From an uncultured Methylococcaceae bacterium (GTDB lineage Bacteria > Pseudomonadota > Gammaproteobacteria > Methylococcales > Methylomonadaceae): a stretch of 8,508 nt of DNA. Positions 1 through 7,021 of the stretch are shown one piece after another. The translations under genes and the position numbers were made by a program. The DNA is taken from contig CAIUYS010000374.1 of NCBI GenBank assembly GCA_903903365.1, positions 1-8,508 on the forward strand. Direction: 5' to 3'. Within the stretch, counting starts at the first letter, position 1; each line of letters starts with the position of its first letter. The notes below the pieces were generated by a model. That model worked only from the letters and a program-made list of their open reading frames with translations, was not told the origin of the DNA and searched no databases.

Positions 1-62
1 AGTTTCGAAAGTTATTGAAGCATCCAAACGTTTCGGTCGGGGTTACAAACCCCGACCGGCAT
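1..62. repeat. 62-bp direct repeat, copy 1, with REP-like hairpin
   Basis: This block is identical over all 62 bases to 154-215. It may extend left of the window, which cannot be seen. It contains a perfect 11-bp stem, bases 34-44 (CGGTCGGGGTT) pairing with 48-58 (AACCCCGACCG), around the 3-base loop ACA. The stem is preceded by AAACGTT at 26-32. No T-tract follows the stem, so it does not look like a simple intrinsic terminator. Short G/C-rich palindromes with a conserved flank in intergenic DNA are typical of REP elements. Confidence 0.85.
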
Positions 63-112
63 AAGCCAGCATCGGAGTATTTTATAATGCAAACAAAGCT
101 GGTTAGTAGTTA
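63..112 (+). repeat. 50-bp direct repeat, copy 1, carrying a TATAAT box
   Basis: This block is identical over 50 bases to 252-301. It includes TATAAT at 83-88. Here it directly abuts the first 62-bp repeat, whereas the second copies of the two blocks are separated by 36 bp (216-251). No good -35 hexamer lies 16-18 bp upstream of this TATAAT (CATAAG at 60-65), so promoter activity of this copy is doubtful. Confidence 0.85.
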
Positions 113-118
113 CCAAGC

Positions 119-143
119 GGGACGGGGTTTGCAACCCCGTCCC
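119..143 (-). repeat. REP-like hairpin in inverted orientation
   Basis: A perfect 11-bp stem is formed by 119-129 (GGGACGGGGTT) and 133-143 (AACCCCGTCCC), with loop TGC. Read on the minus strand it aligns with the hairpins at 34-58 and 187-211, including the flank AAACGTT (plus-strand AACGTTT at 145-151). Two stem pairs differ by compensatory changes (C-G to G-C and T-A to A-T) while pairing stays perfect. It therefore appears to be a diverged family member in opposite orientation, as in BIME-type clusters of REP elements. Confidence 0.8.
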
Positions 144-153
144 TAACGTTTAA

Positions 154-215
154 AGTTTCGAAAGTTATTGAAGCATCCAAACGTTTCGGTCGGGGTTACA
201 AACCCCGACCGGCAT
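154..215. repeat. 62-bp direct repeat, copy 2, with REP-like hairpin
   Basis: This is the exact second copy of bases 1-62. Its hairpin arms are at 187-197 and 201-211 with loop ACA. It is followed by a unique 36-bp segment (216-251) that separates it from the second 50-bp repeat. With the inverted hairpin at 119-143 it makes a cluster of three elements in alternating orientation. Confidence 0.85.
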
Positions 216-248
216 CGCGCATCGGGCGGTGGACATAGAGCCAAAAAC

Positions 249-277
249 GTGAAGCCAGCATCGGAGTATTTTATAAT
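249..277 (+). promoter_or_regulatory. Possible sigma70-type promoter for the operon
   Basis: A consensus -10 hexamer TATAAT lies at 272-277. With 17-bp spacing the -35 position is GTGAAG (249-254), which matches TTGACA at only 3 of 6 positions, and no extended TG precedes the -10. Transcription would start near 284 and give a leader of about 40 bases before the ATG at 323. No operator palindrome is evident besides the upstream REP hairpins. This is a prediction from one good and one poor hexamer. Confidence 0.4.
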
Positions 278-301
278 GCAAACAAAGCTGGTTAGTAGTT
301 A
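252..301 (+). repeat. 50-bp direct repeat, copy 2, next to the first gene
   Basis: This is an exact copy of 63-112 and ends 21 bases before the first start codon. It holds the TATAAT box at 272-277 that is best placed to drive the operon. The duplication means the same putative promoter core occurs twice upstream of the genes. Confidence 0.85.
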
Positions 302-305
302 ACTT

Positions 306-310
306 AGGAA
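306..310 (+). promoter_or_regulatory. Ribosome binding site of the first gene
   Basis: AGGAA lies 12 bases before the ATG at 323 and 15 before the adjacent ATG at 326. This spacing is longer than usual. It is the only purine-rich match ahead of the gene, and it favours 323 over 326. Confidence 0.5.
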
Positions 311-322
311 ATTTTACTGGTT

Positions 323-2446
323 ATGATGGATTTACAAGTAGCTGTCTCGCTGTTTGACCAACAACGTTATTTTGACGTTTTACTGGCTGTACGGCAGAAG
401 AGTTCGGTGCAACAACCTTCGTCGGCATTACTTAAAATAGCCGCAGATTCTGCTAAAGCCCTCGACGTGCCCGAACTTGCCGAAAATTATTACTGTGAAG
501 CGGCAAAACGCTTCGTTGCTGAAGATTGTTTTGAAGAAGCCTTGGCTTGCTATCAGCAGGCGCTGGTGATACGTCCTGACGGCGCTTTGTTTATGCTGAA
601 TATCGGTTTGTTGTTTTTTGAGAAAGGCCGCTTGGATGAAGCGGAACCCTATTTTCGGAGGGTAATGGTTGCTGAACCCCAGCGCGCCGATGTGCATAAT
701 TTGTTGGGTAATTTGTTAAATGCGCGCCAGTGTCTGGAAGAAGCTGAAAGCGCTTATTTACAAGCCTTGGCGCTGAATCCTGATTATGCGGAAGCCTATA
801 ATAATTTGGGTAATTTATGTAAGGGCTTGGGGCGTCAAGCAGAAGCAGAAGCGCATTACAAAAAAGCTATCGTCCTGAAAGCGGATTTTTTTGAAGCTTA
901 TAATAACTATGCTTTTCTGCTACAAAATACAGATAGAACTGATGAGGCGCTGGCTTGTTTTCGTGAGGCAATCACGGTTAATCCGGGTTATGCAATGGGC
1001 TACAATAACATTGGGGCGTTATTGCATAAGCTAGGTCGTTTTGAGGAAGCGCAAAGCCATTATCGGCAAGCCTTGGCATTGCAGCCGAAGTACCCGGAAG
1101 CGCGTTTTAATCTGGGTTTGTTATTGTTGGCTTTGGGACATTTTAGCGAAGGCTGGTGCGCATACGAGGCTCGTTATCATCCATTGCGCAAGGATCGACG
1201 CTATCCGCGACCGGTCTATCCTTTTCCGCAATGGCAAGGCGAAGCGTTGACGGGAAAAACAATTTTGGTTTGGGGTGAGCAGGGCTTGGGCGATCAAATC
1301 CAGTTTTGTCGGTATTTGTCGTTACTTAAATTGGCGGGGGCGGCTACCGTGGTTTTTGTTTGTGATAAAGCGTTAACCTCGCTATTTAGCGATTTGGAAG
1401 GCGCTGATCTTGTTGTTGATACCAAAGCCGCTATTCCCTGGTGCGATTATTGGGTATTTTTGTTGAGTTTGCCGCATCATTATCAAACCCAATTACCCAC
1501 GATACCGGCGACTATTCCTTACTTGAGAGCTACAACAACCCAGTTACAAGCCTTGCAACCTTTATTGTGCCAGTTTACTGACCTTAAAGTGGGTTTGTGC
1601 TGGAAAGGTTCAACGGTTTATGCTCAAGATAGCGAACGCTCTCCCGGATTGGAAGTTTTTACGCCTTTATTTGCCATTTCGGGCGCTCGGTTTTTTACGC
1701 TGTTGCCCAACTCCCGTCATGAGTTTCTGGACGCTACGGGGTTGGTCGGTGTGGATATGGGCCATGAAGTTGATCAATATACGGGAGCTTTTGAGGAAAC
1801 AGCTGCCTTGATTGCGCAGTTGGATTTAGTGATTACCAGTGATACCTCTATCGCTCATTTAGCCGGTGCGCTAGGTCGGCCTACTTGGTTGGTGTTGCCA
1901 TATCAGGCGGATTGGCGCTGGATGTATGAGCGTACCGACAGCCCTTGGTATCCAACGCTGCGTTTATTTAGGCAAACTCAAGCGGGTGATTGGCAAAGCT
2001 TGTTTGAGCGGGTCAGTAAAGAGTTGCGCCATTTTATTAAGCCTAATCAAGTCCCGAACAGCACTGCATTATTGTCACCTACGTCTACCGGTGAACTGCT
2101 CGACAAAATCACTATTCTACAAATCAAAGCCGAGATGATTACGGATGCCGATAAAGTTTTTAATGTGCGTCACGAATTGGCGGTTTTGCAAGATATTGTG
2201 GTTTCAGCAAATATTGAAGCAAATGTTTTGGCGTTAATGGAACCCTTACGGGAGATTAATAAACAGTTGTGGGCTATTGAAGATGATATCCGGGATTGTG
2301 AGCGGCAACTGGATTTTGGGGCTGTTTTTGTTCGCTTGGCAAGGCAGGTTTATCAAACCAATGATCAACGCGCCGCGCTTAAACGTGAAATCAATAGCTT
2401 ATCCCATTCAGAATTATGCGAGGAAAAGTCTTATGCCACTTACTGA
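323..2446 (+). CDS. TPR / GT9-like glycosyltransferase / DUF6165 fusion
   Basis: This 707-residue soluble protein has no signal peptide or membrane segment. Residues about 55-268 are tandem tetratricopeptide repeats with the usual pattern (EAYNNLGNL, EEAQSHYRQAL, LNPDYAEAYNN). Residues about 303-570 resemble the catalytic part of heptosyltransferase-like family 9 enzymes: a Gly-rich N-terminal motif GEQGLGDQIQF (318-328) and the C-terminal motif ITSDTSIAHLAGALGRPTW (504-522), which in this fold contacts the nucleotide-sugar. Residues about 588-707 (TGELLDKITILQIK, LWAIEDDIRDCE, EEKSYATY) match what I recall of DUF6165, a domain often found near such TPR transferases. Donor and acceptor cannot be read from the sequence; TPR arrays usually hold a protein or peptide substrate. 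It begins the operon, and its last 14 bases overlap the next gene. TPR and transferase calls are firm; the DUF6165 call and the role are less so. Confidence 0.88.
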   Translation: MMDLQVAVSLFDQQRYFDVLLAVRQKSSVQQPSSALLKIAADSAKALDVPELAENYYCEAAKRFVAEDCFEEALACYQQALVIRPDGALFMLNIGLLFFEKGRLDEAEPYFRRVMVAEPQRADVHNLLGNLLNARQCLEEAESAYLQALALNPDYAEAYNNLGNLCKGLGRQAEAEAHYKKAIVLKADFFEAYNNYAFLLQNTDRTDEALACFREAITVNPGYAMGYNNIGALLHKLGRFEEAQSHYRQALALQPKYPEARFNLGLLLLALGHFSEGWCAYEARYHPLRKDRRYPRPVYPFPQWQGEALTGKTILVWGEQGLGDQIQFCRYLSLLKLAGAATVVFVCDKALTSLFSDLEGADLVVDTKAAIPWCDYWVFLLSLPHHYQTQLPTIPATIPYLRATTTQLQALQPLLCQFTDLKVGLCWKGSTVYAQDSERSPGLEVFTPLFAISGARFFTLLPNSRHEFLDATGLVGVDMGHEVDQYTGAFEETAALIAQLDLVITSDTSIAHLAGALGRPTWLVLPYQADWRWMYERTDSPWYPTLRLFRQTQAGDWQSLFERVSKELRHFIKPNQVPNSTALLSPTSTGELLDKITILQIKAEMITDADKVFNVRHELAVLQDIVVSANIEANVLALMEPLREINKQLWAIEDDIRDCERQLDFGAVFVRLARQVYQTNDQRAALKREINSLSHSELCEEKSYATY
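2420..2424 (+). promoter_or_regulatory. Ribosome binding site fixing the start of the second gene
   Basis: GAGGA, inside the end of the first gene, lies 8 bases before the ATG at 2433. This is the strongest Shine-Dalgarno match at any gene start in the window. It supports 2433 rather than the in-frame ATG at 2277, which would add 52 residues of out-of-frame first-gene sequence. Confidence 0.75.
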
Positions 2447-4316
2447 AACAAAGCAGAGACATCAGCAGGGAATAGCGTTACTTAATGCCGGTCGCGGCGA
2501 GGAGGCTGTCACTCTGTTAACGGAGGTGGCGAGAGAGCAATCCGACAATGGCGATGTTTGGGATCATTTAGCGGCCGCATTAACGTTAACAAAACAGTGT
2601 GAAGCCGCAGAGTCTGCTTTTCAGCAGTGTTTAAAGTTAGGCGTACAGTATCCTGAAACGTTGAACAATGCCGTAAACAACGCAAAACAATGGCGACGAC
2701 CGGAATTACAGTTGGATTATGCCGAGCGCCTGTTGACTTTAGACGGTAAAGTGCGTTTGCAAGGTCTGAGTTATTGTGCTGAAGCGTTGCGAAAATTAGG
2801 CCGTTTTCCGCAGGCTTTAGCCGCTTGTAGACAGATTTTGCTTGAGCAGCCAGGTGATAGTCAGGCGAGTTTAAGTGTTGCGCGGTTATTATTGGATTTA
2901 AGACAACCCCTTGAAGCTATCGCCTTATGCGATAGTCTGCTTGAACAGGAACCAGACAATCAGGCGTTGTATGTGTTGCGTATTGAATCATTGATTGCCA
3001 GTGGCGATATGCGTGGCGGTATTTTGCAGGCGGAGGCTTTATTGCAAAAACACCCTGATCAATTAATGCTGTTGTCGGCTTTAGCTTTTCATTATGCCTA
3101 TTTACCTGAAATAAGTGTTGCCGAGCGTTTACTGAATGCTCAGCGTTTTGGCGCTGCTGCAAGCGCATGCGCAGCGCAGTTCCAACACTGGGAAAATAAT
3201 ACGCATCCAGAGCGAGAATTACATGTGGGCTTTGTCAGCGGTGATTTACGCCAACATCCGGTGGGCTTTTTTATGGTTGCGTTATTGGAGGCTCTGAAAG
3301 AATCGGCACTCCGCATTACCGTTTATGATACGTTGGATCAAAGTGATTCGTTTACGGCTAAAATTCGTCCGCTGGTTGCCGATTGGCACTGTGTGCAGGA
3401 TTGGAATGACGAAACTTTGGCAAAGCGTATTCGTCTGGATGGTGTTGATATTTTAGTGGATCTCCACGGTCATACCACTGGCAACCGTTTGGTCATGATG
3501 GCCAGAAAACCGGCTCCGGTGCAGTTGTCATGGATTGGTTATTTAAGTACCACAGGTATTCCCGGGATGGATTATGTCTTTGGTGATGATTTTTGCGTAC
3601 CTAAAGGTACGGAAGATGAGTTCACTGAAACGGTCTGGCGCTTGCCTAATTATTATTGCTTTAGCCAGCCCGAGGGTCTTTTACCGATAGCGCCGCCGCC
3701 CGTATTGGTTAATGGTTATATTACCTTTGGTTGTTTAAACAAGCCGGACAAGATTAATGTTGATGTGCTGGCCTTATGGGCCAAGCTTTTAAAGCGCCTG
3801 CCGACAGCACGCTTATTATTAAAAGCGCCACTTTTTGATATTCCGCACTATCGCGATGGCTTTGTTCAGAGGCTTATCGCTCAAGGCATTGAACTGAAAC
3901 GAGTTGATCTGGAAGGCAGATCCTCACGACCTGTTTTTTTAGCAACATTTAATCGGATCGATATTGCGCTAGATCCCTTTCCCTACAGTGGAGGAACCTC
4001 AACGGCTGAAGCCTTAGTGTGTGGTGTCCCCGTCTTGGCCTTAAAAGGCGATCGTATGGTCTGGCGGATGGCTGAAAGTTTGCTCGCATCCGTTGGTCTT
4101 GTTGATTGGCTGGCAGAGGATGCCGAGCATTTTGTGACGTTGGCCGCACAAAAAGCCGGCGATATTGCTGCGTTAACGGCCTTGCGTAAAATTCAGCGTG
4201 AGCAGGTATTGGCCTCGCCTTTATTCGATGCGACGGGTTATGCCGACAATTTTCAACAAGCACTGCGAGGCATGTGGCGGCAGTGGTGTCAGTCACAAAC
4301 TATTACTCTGGAATAA
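2433..4316 (+). CDS. TPR protein with O-GlcNAc transferase (SPINDLY/GT41) domain
   Basis: This 627-residue, apparently cytoplasmic protein belongs to the family that transfers a sugar, typically GlcNAc from UDP-GlcNAc, to Ser/Thr of proteins. Residues about 5-235 are degenerate TPR-like helical repeats. The GT41 region (about 262-615) shows the landmarks of the family: SGDLRQHPVGFF (269-280) with the conserved His, DLHGHT (343-348), APVQLSWIGYLSTTG (361-375), TFGCLNKPDKI (431-441) with the Lys of the nucleotide site, and DPFPYSGGTSTAEAL (514-528) followed by GVPVLAL. All key motifs are intact, so it should be active. Start 2433 is chosen for its good ribosome binding site and the 14-bp overlap with the gene before, which implies translational coupling. 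Bacterial relatives often glycosylate flagellin or adhesins, but no such gene is visible here, so the target may be the neighbouring peptide system. Confidence 0.9.
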   Translation: MPLTETKQRHQQGIALLNAGRGEEAVTLLTEVAREQSDNGDVWDHLAAALTLTKQCEAAESAFQQCLKLGVQYPETLNNAVNNAKQWRRPELQLDYAERLLTLDGKVRLQGLSYCAEALRKLGRFPQALAACRQILLEQPGDSQASLSVARLLLDLRQPLEAIALCDSLLEQEPDNQALYVLRIESLIASGDMRGGILQAEALLQKHPDQLMLLSALAFHYAYLPEISVAERLLNAQRFGAAASACAAQFQHWENNTHPERELHVGFVSGDLRQHPVGFFMVALLEALKESALRITVYDTLDQSDSFTAKIRPLVADWHCVQDWNDETLAKRIRLDGVDILVDLHGHTTGNRLVMMARKPAPVQLSWIGYLSTTGIPGMDYVFGDDFCVPKGTEDEFTETVWRLPNYYCFSQPEGLLPIAPPPVLVNGYITFGCLNKPDKINVDVLALWAKLLKRLPTARLLLKAPLFDIPHYRDGFVQRLIAQGIELKRVDLEGRSSRPVFLATFNRIDIALDPFPYSGGTSTAEALVCGVPVLALKGDRMVWRMAESLLASVGLVDWLAEDAEHFVTLAAQKAGDIAALTALRKIQREQVLASPLFDATGYADNFQQALRGMWRQWCQSQTITLE

Positions 4317-4324
4317 AACCGGAC

Positions 4325-7021
4325 ATGATGCCTATTTGCAATAAGCCCCTTAAAAATAGCCAGTTAGAATTAAGGGTATACAACGTCCATTTTTTTTCGG
4401 GTGCCAGTTTTGGTCTTAATAACCCCTGTGTCAAGTTTGAACTGGGCATTAAATTACCCGACTTAATTACAAAGACTTTTTTTGCTGATTTTAGGTGCTG
4501 GCTTAAACAGACGATACCAGAAATATATAGCGTATTGTCGAATGATTCATTGATCAATGATTCAACCGTAGAAAATATTGCCAGACTGTTTTTTGATTAC
4601 TCTGTTGCTGTACAAAAAAGTATGGGGTGGCCCAACTACCAAAAACAAGTCGTCTATTCCTTGCCATCAGATCACTTTATGTTGGTTATTGAGGCGACTG
4701 AGCAAGAATCTGTCAACGCCATCTTAGAAATAATGCTGCGTTTATTCTTCGAAGGCATGTGTCGGTGCCTACTCTTGCCGTTAGCTGATTCAATTACGTC
4801 GCAGCCTTTATCAGAGTGGTTGTCCATGCGTTTGGATGCGCTTGGAAAACGGGCTCCCTTACCGAATACTATGGCGTTTATAAGTGCGGCTATTGCACAT
4901 GATATTCCTTGGTCATGTGTGGACGGGGCTATTTATCAATTGGGTCAGGGCTATAAGGCGCGTCGATTAAAAGGTTCTTTTACTGATCAAACAGCAACCT
5001 TGGCCACCATGATTGCTCTTGATAAGATGATGGCGCTTAATGTTCTAAAACAAGCGGGTTTACCCATTCCCGCATATTCTAGCGCTCAAACTCGTGAGCA
5101 GGCGATACAAACTGCCGCACGGATAGGTTATCCGGTGGTTATTAAGCCGCTCAGTCAGGATCAAGGCAGGGGGGTTACCGCCGGTTTAAAGACGGCGGAT
5201 GCTGTTGGTAAAGCTTATGATTTTGCTAAATGTTACGGCACTACCGTGTTAGTGGAAAAACATATTAACGGCGATGATCATCGCTTACTGATCGTTAATG
5301 GTCGTTTATTGGCCGCTGTAAGACGTATTCCAGGCGGTGTTGTCGGTGATGGTCTGCAATCTATTAGCGAGTTGGTTGCCGAGGTCAATCGTGACCCGCG
5401 TCGAGGTACCGACAAAGCCTTATTGATTTGTTTGGTACTTGATGATGCAGCCTTGGAATTATTAACGGAGGCCGGTTTAACTATCAATTGCATTGTTGCT
5501 AAAGGTGTTTTTGTACGCTTGCGCAGTACCTCTAATTTAAGTACTGGCGGATTGGCCGTTGATGTCACTGATATTGTACATCCGGATAATCGTATTGCTG
5601 CTGTACGTGCTGCCAGTGCCATCGGTTTAGACATTGCCGGTATTGATTTCTTGATTCCTGATATTACCCAATCCTTTCATGATGTTGGCGGTGCGATTTG
5701 TGAAGTCAATGCACAGCCCGGTTTTCGCGCACACTGGTTGAGTCAGCCAGATCGTGATTTAAATGGTGAAATTCTTAACGATTTATTCAAAGGGGATAAT
5801 GGTCGCATTCCGGTTGCAGCTATTACCGGTACTAATGGTAAAAGCACTGTGGCCAAGATGCTGCACCATATTTGGATGACTGATGGAAAGGTAGCCGGGG
5901 TCTGTACTACGAACGGGGTCTGGATTGGAAAGGAGCGAATATCAAGGAGGAATCTTTCCGGTTTTCCGGGTGGACGAATATTACTGGGGGATGCGTCCGT
6001 ACAGGCCGCTGTGATTGAAATGCCGCGCAAGGGCTTGATGGTTTTTGGGCATCCCTGTGACCGTTACGATGTGGCAGCATTGCTGAACGTTCAGGACGAT
6101 CATATTGGTGAATATGGTATTAACAATCTGGTGACGATGGCGCAACTGAAAGCCGAAGTGTTACAGCGTGCGCGCAACGCCGTGGTAATTAACGCAGAAG
6201 ACCCTTTATGTCTGGCGATGCGTGCCCAAGTTACTGCGCCTCGCTGTATTTTAGTGGCCAGAAACGCTGATGTGCCGGCCTTGTGTGAACATCTAAAAGA
6301 GGGCGGCGCGGGAGTTTTTGCAAAGCGCCATTTCGATCAGGATTGGCTTGTATTAGCTGAAGGCACAACAGAAATTATCCTGATGCCGCTGGCTGATATG
6401 CCGTCCACTATGAACGGGTTGTTGCGCTTTAATGAAATCAATGCCTTATTTGCGGCGGCGCTCGCGTGGGCACAAGGGATAGCGTTGGAAACGATTAGGC
6501 TGGCTCTTACCGGCTTTACGAACTCGGTCGATCACAATATAGGTCGTTTCAACTTTATTGAGGGGATGCCCTTTCGTATCTTGTTGGATTATGCCCATAA
6601 CCCCGATGGGGCTGCCGGTTTATGTGAGTTTGTGACAGGCTTGCCCGTTACCGGTAAACGGTACCTTGTTAGCGTGAATCTGGGTAGTCGGTTTGCTGCT
6701 CATTTGGATGCTTGTGCGCCCATGTTGGCAAGCTGTTTCGATGTCTTTGTTGTTGGGCAAGATGCTGTGAATGTTGCAAAATCGAAAGATTGGTCTGGTG
6801 ATGATCCTTACAATACTATGCTGGAATATTTTCGCAAGCGTTTGTGCGAAGCAGGTGTTGTAAATGAATTTATTATGACCGAGCGTGATGAGGTGATGGC
6901 TATCCGAAGGGGTCTGCTAGCATGCGAAGCGGGTGATCTGTTGGTGTTGCTGGTCGAGCCCGATTTGGCATTGTCTGTTTTAGAGAGTATGTTTGCTGAA
7001 CCAAGTAAAGCGGTACGATGA
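4325..7021 (+). CDS. Divergent cyanophycin synthetase-like protein (CphA family)
   Basis: This is an 898-residue protein, about the length of CphA1. CphA1 enzymes build cyanophycin with two ATP-dependent ligases: ATP-grasp adds Asp to the backbone, the Mur ligase half adds Arg to the side chain. Residues 1-160 are in the position of the CphA N domain but keep little of it. Residues about 200-480 are a well-kept ATP-grasp: QLGQGYKARRLKGSFTDQT (205-223), KPLSQDQGRGV (274-284), VVGDGLQSISELV (339-351), NLSTGGLAVDVTD (404-416), AGIDFLIPD (438-446) and CEVNAQPGFR (459-468). Residues about 494-890 are Mur ligase-like: the P-loop TGTNGKST (501-508), DDHIGEYGI (591-599), INAEDPL (622-628) and DYAHNPDG (755-762). 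Where CphA usually has TDG and ARGGIL, this protein has TNG (529-531) and PRKGLM (567-572), so the Mur-side substrate may differ. The start is uncertain: ATG 4325 is 8 bases after the previous stop, ATG 4328 follows at once, and a GTG at 4274 would overlap the previous gene by 43 bp. None has a strong ribosome binding site. Confidence 0.85.
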   Translation: MMPICNKPLKNSQLELRVYNVHFFSGASFGLNNPCVKFELGIKLPDLITKTFFADFRCWLKQTIPEIYSVLSNDSLINDSTVENIARLFFDYSVAVQKSMGWPNYQKQVVYSLPSDHFMLVIEATEQESVNAILEIMLRLFFEGMCRCLLLPLADSITSQPLSEWLSMRLDALGKRAPLPNTMAFISAAIAHDIPWSCVDGAIYQLGQGYKARRLKGSFTDQTATLATMIALDKMMALNVLKQAGLPIPAYSSAQTREQAIQTAARIGYPVVIKPLSQDQGRGVTAGLKTADAVGKAYDFAKCYGTTVLVEKHINGDDHRLLIVNGRLLAAVRRIPGGVVGDGLQSISELVAEVNRDPRRGTDKALLICLVLDDAALELLTEAGLTINCIVAKGVFVRLRSTSNLSTGGLAVDVTDIVHPDNRIAAVRAASAIGLDIAGIDFLIPDITQSFHDVGGAICEVNAQPGFRAHWLSQPDRDLNGEILNDLFKGDNGRIPVAAITGTNGKSTVAKMLHHIWMTDGKVAGVCTTNGVWIGKERISRRNLSGFPGGRILLGDASVQAAVIEMPRKGLMVFGHPCDRYDVAALLNVQDDHIGEYGINNLVTMAQLKAEVLQRARNAVVINAEDPLCLAMRAQVTAPRCILVARNADVPALCEHLKEGGAGVFAKRHFDQDWLVLAEGTTEIILMPLADMPSTMNGLLRFNEINALFAAALAWAQGIALETIRLALTGFTNSVDHNIGRFNFIEGMPFRILLDYAHNPDGAAGLCEFVTGLPVTGKRYLVSVNLGSRFAAHLDACAPMLASCFDVFVVGQDAVNVAKSKDWSGDDPYNTMLEYFRKRLCEAGVVNEFIMTERDEVMAIRRGLLACEAGDLLVLLVEPDLALSVLESMFAEPSKAVR

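Noticed and set aside
34..58. Intrinsic transcription terminator
   Set aside because: The stem is strong but is followed by GCAT... with no run of T on either strand; the same structure recurs as a dispersed-type repeat.
1..301. CRISPR array suggested by repeated blocks with hairpins
   Set aside because: Each block occurs only twice, spacings differ (153 and 189 bp) and units do not alternate with spacers of uniform length.
2277..2432. Longer N-terminus for the GT41 protein from ATG 2277
   Set aside because: It would overlap the DUF6165-like coding region by 170 bp with unrelated residues, while ATG 2433 has a good ribosome binding site.
3160..3178. Palindrome GCGCATGCGC within the GT41 gene
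   Set aside because: It is short, lies inside intact coding sequence (Ala-Ser-Ala-Cys-Ala-Ala) and has no other signal around it.
4274..4324. GTG 4274 as the start of the CphA-like protein
   Set aside because: GAGG lies only 3 bases before it, and the extra 17 residues overlap the GT41 gene and resemble nothing in CphA proteins; not fully excluded.
5944..5950. Strong Shine-Dalgarno-like AAGGAGG inside the CphA-like gene
   Set aside because: No ATG, GTG or TTG lies at a suitable distance with a long open frame; it is probably incidental to the codons for lysine-free Ser-Arg-Arg.
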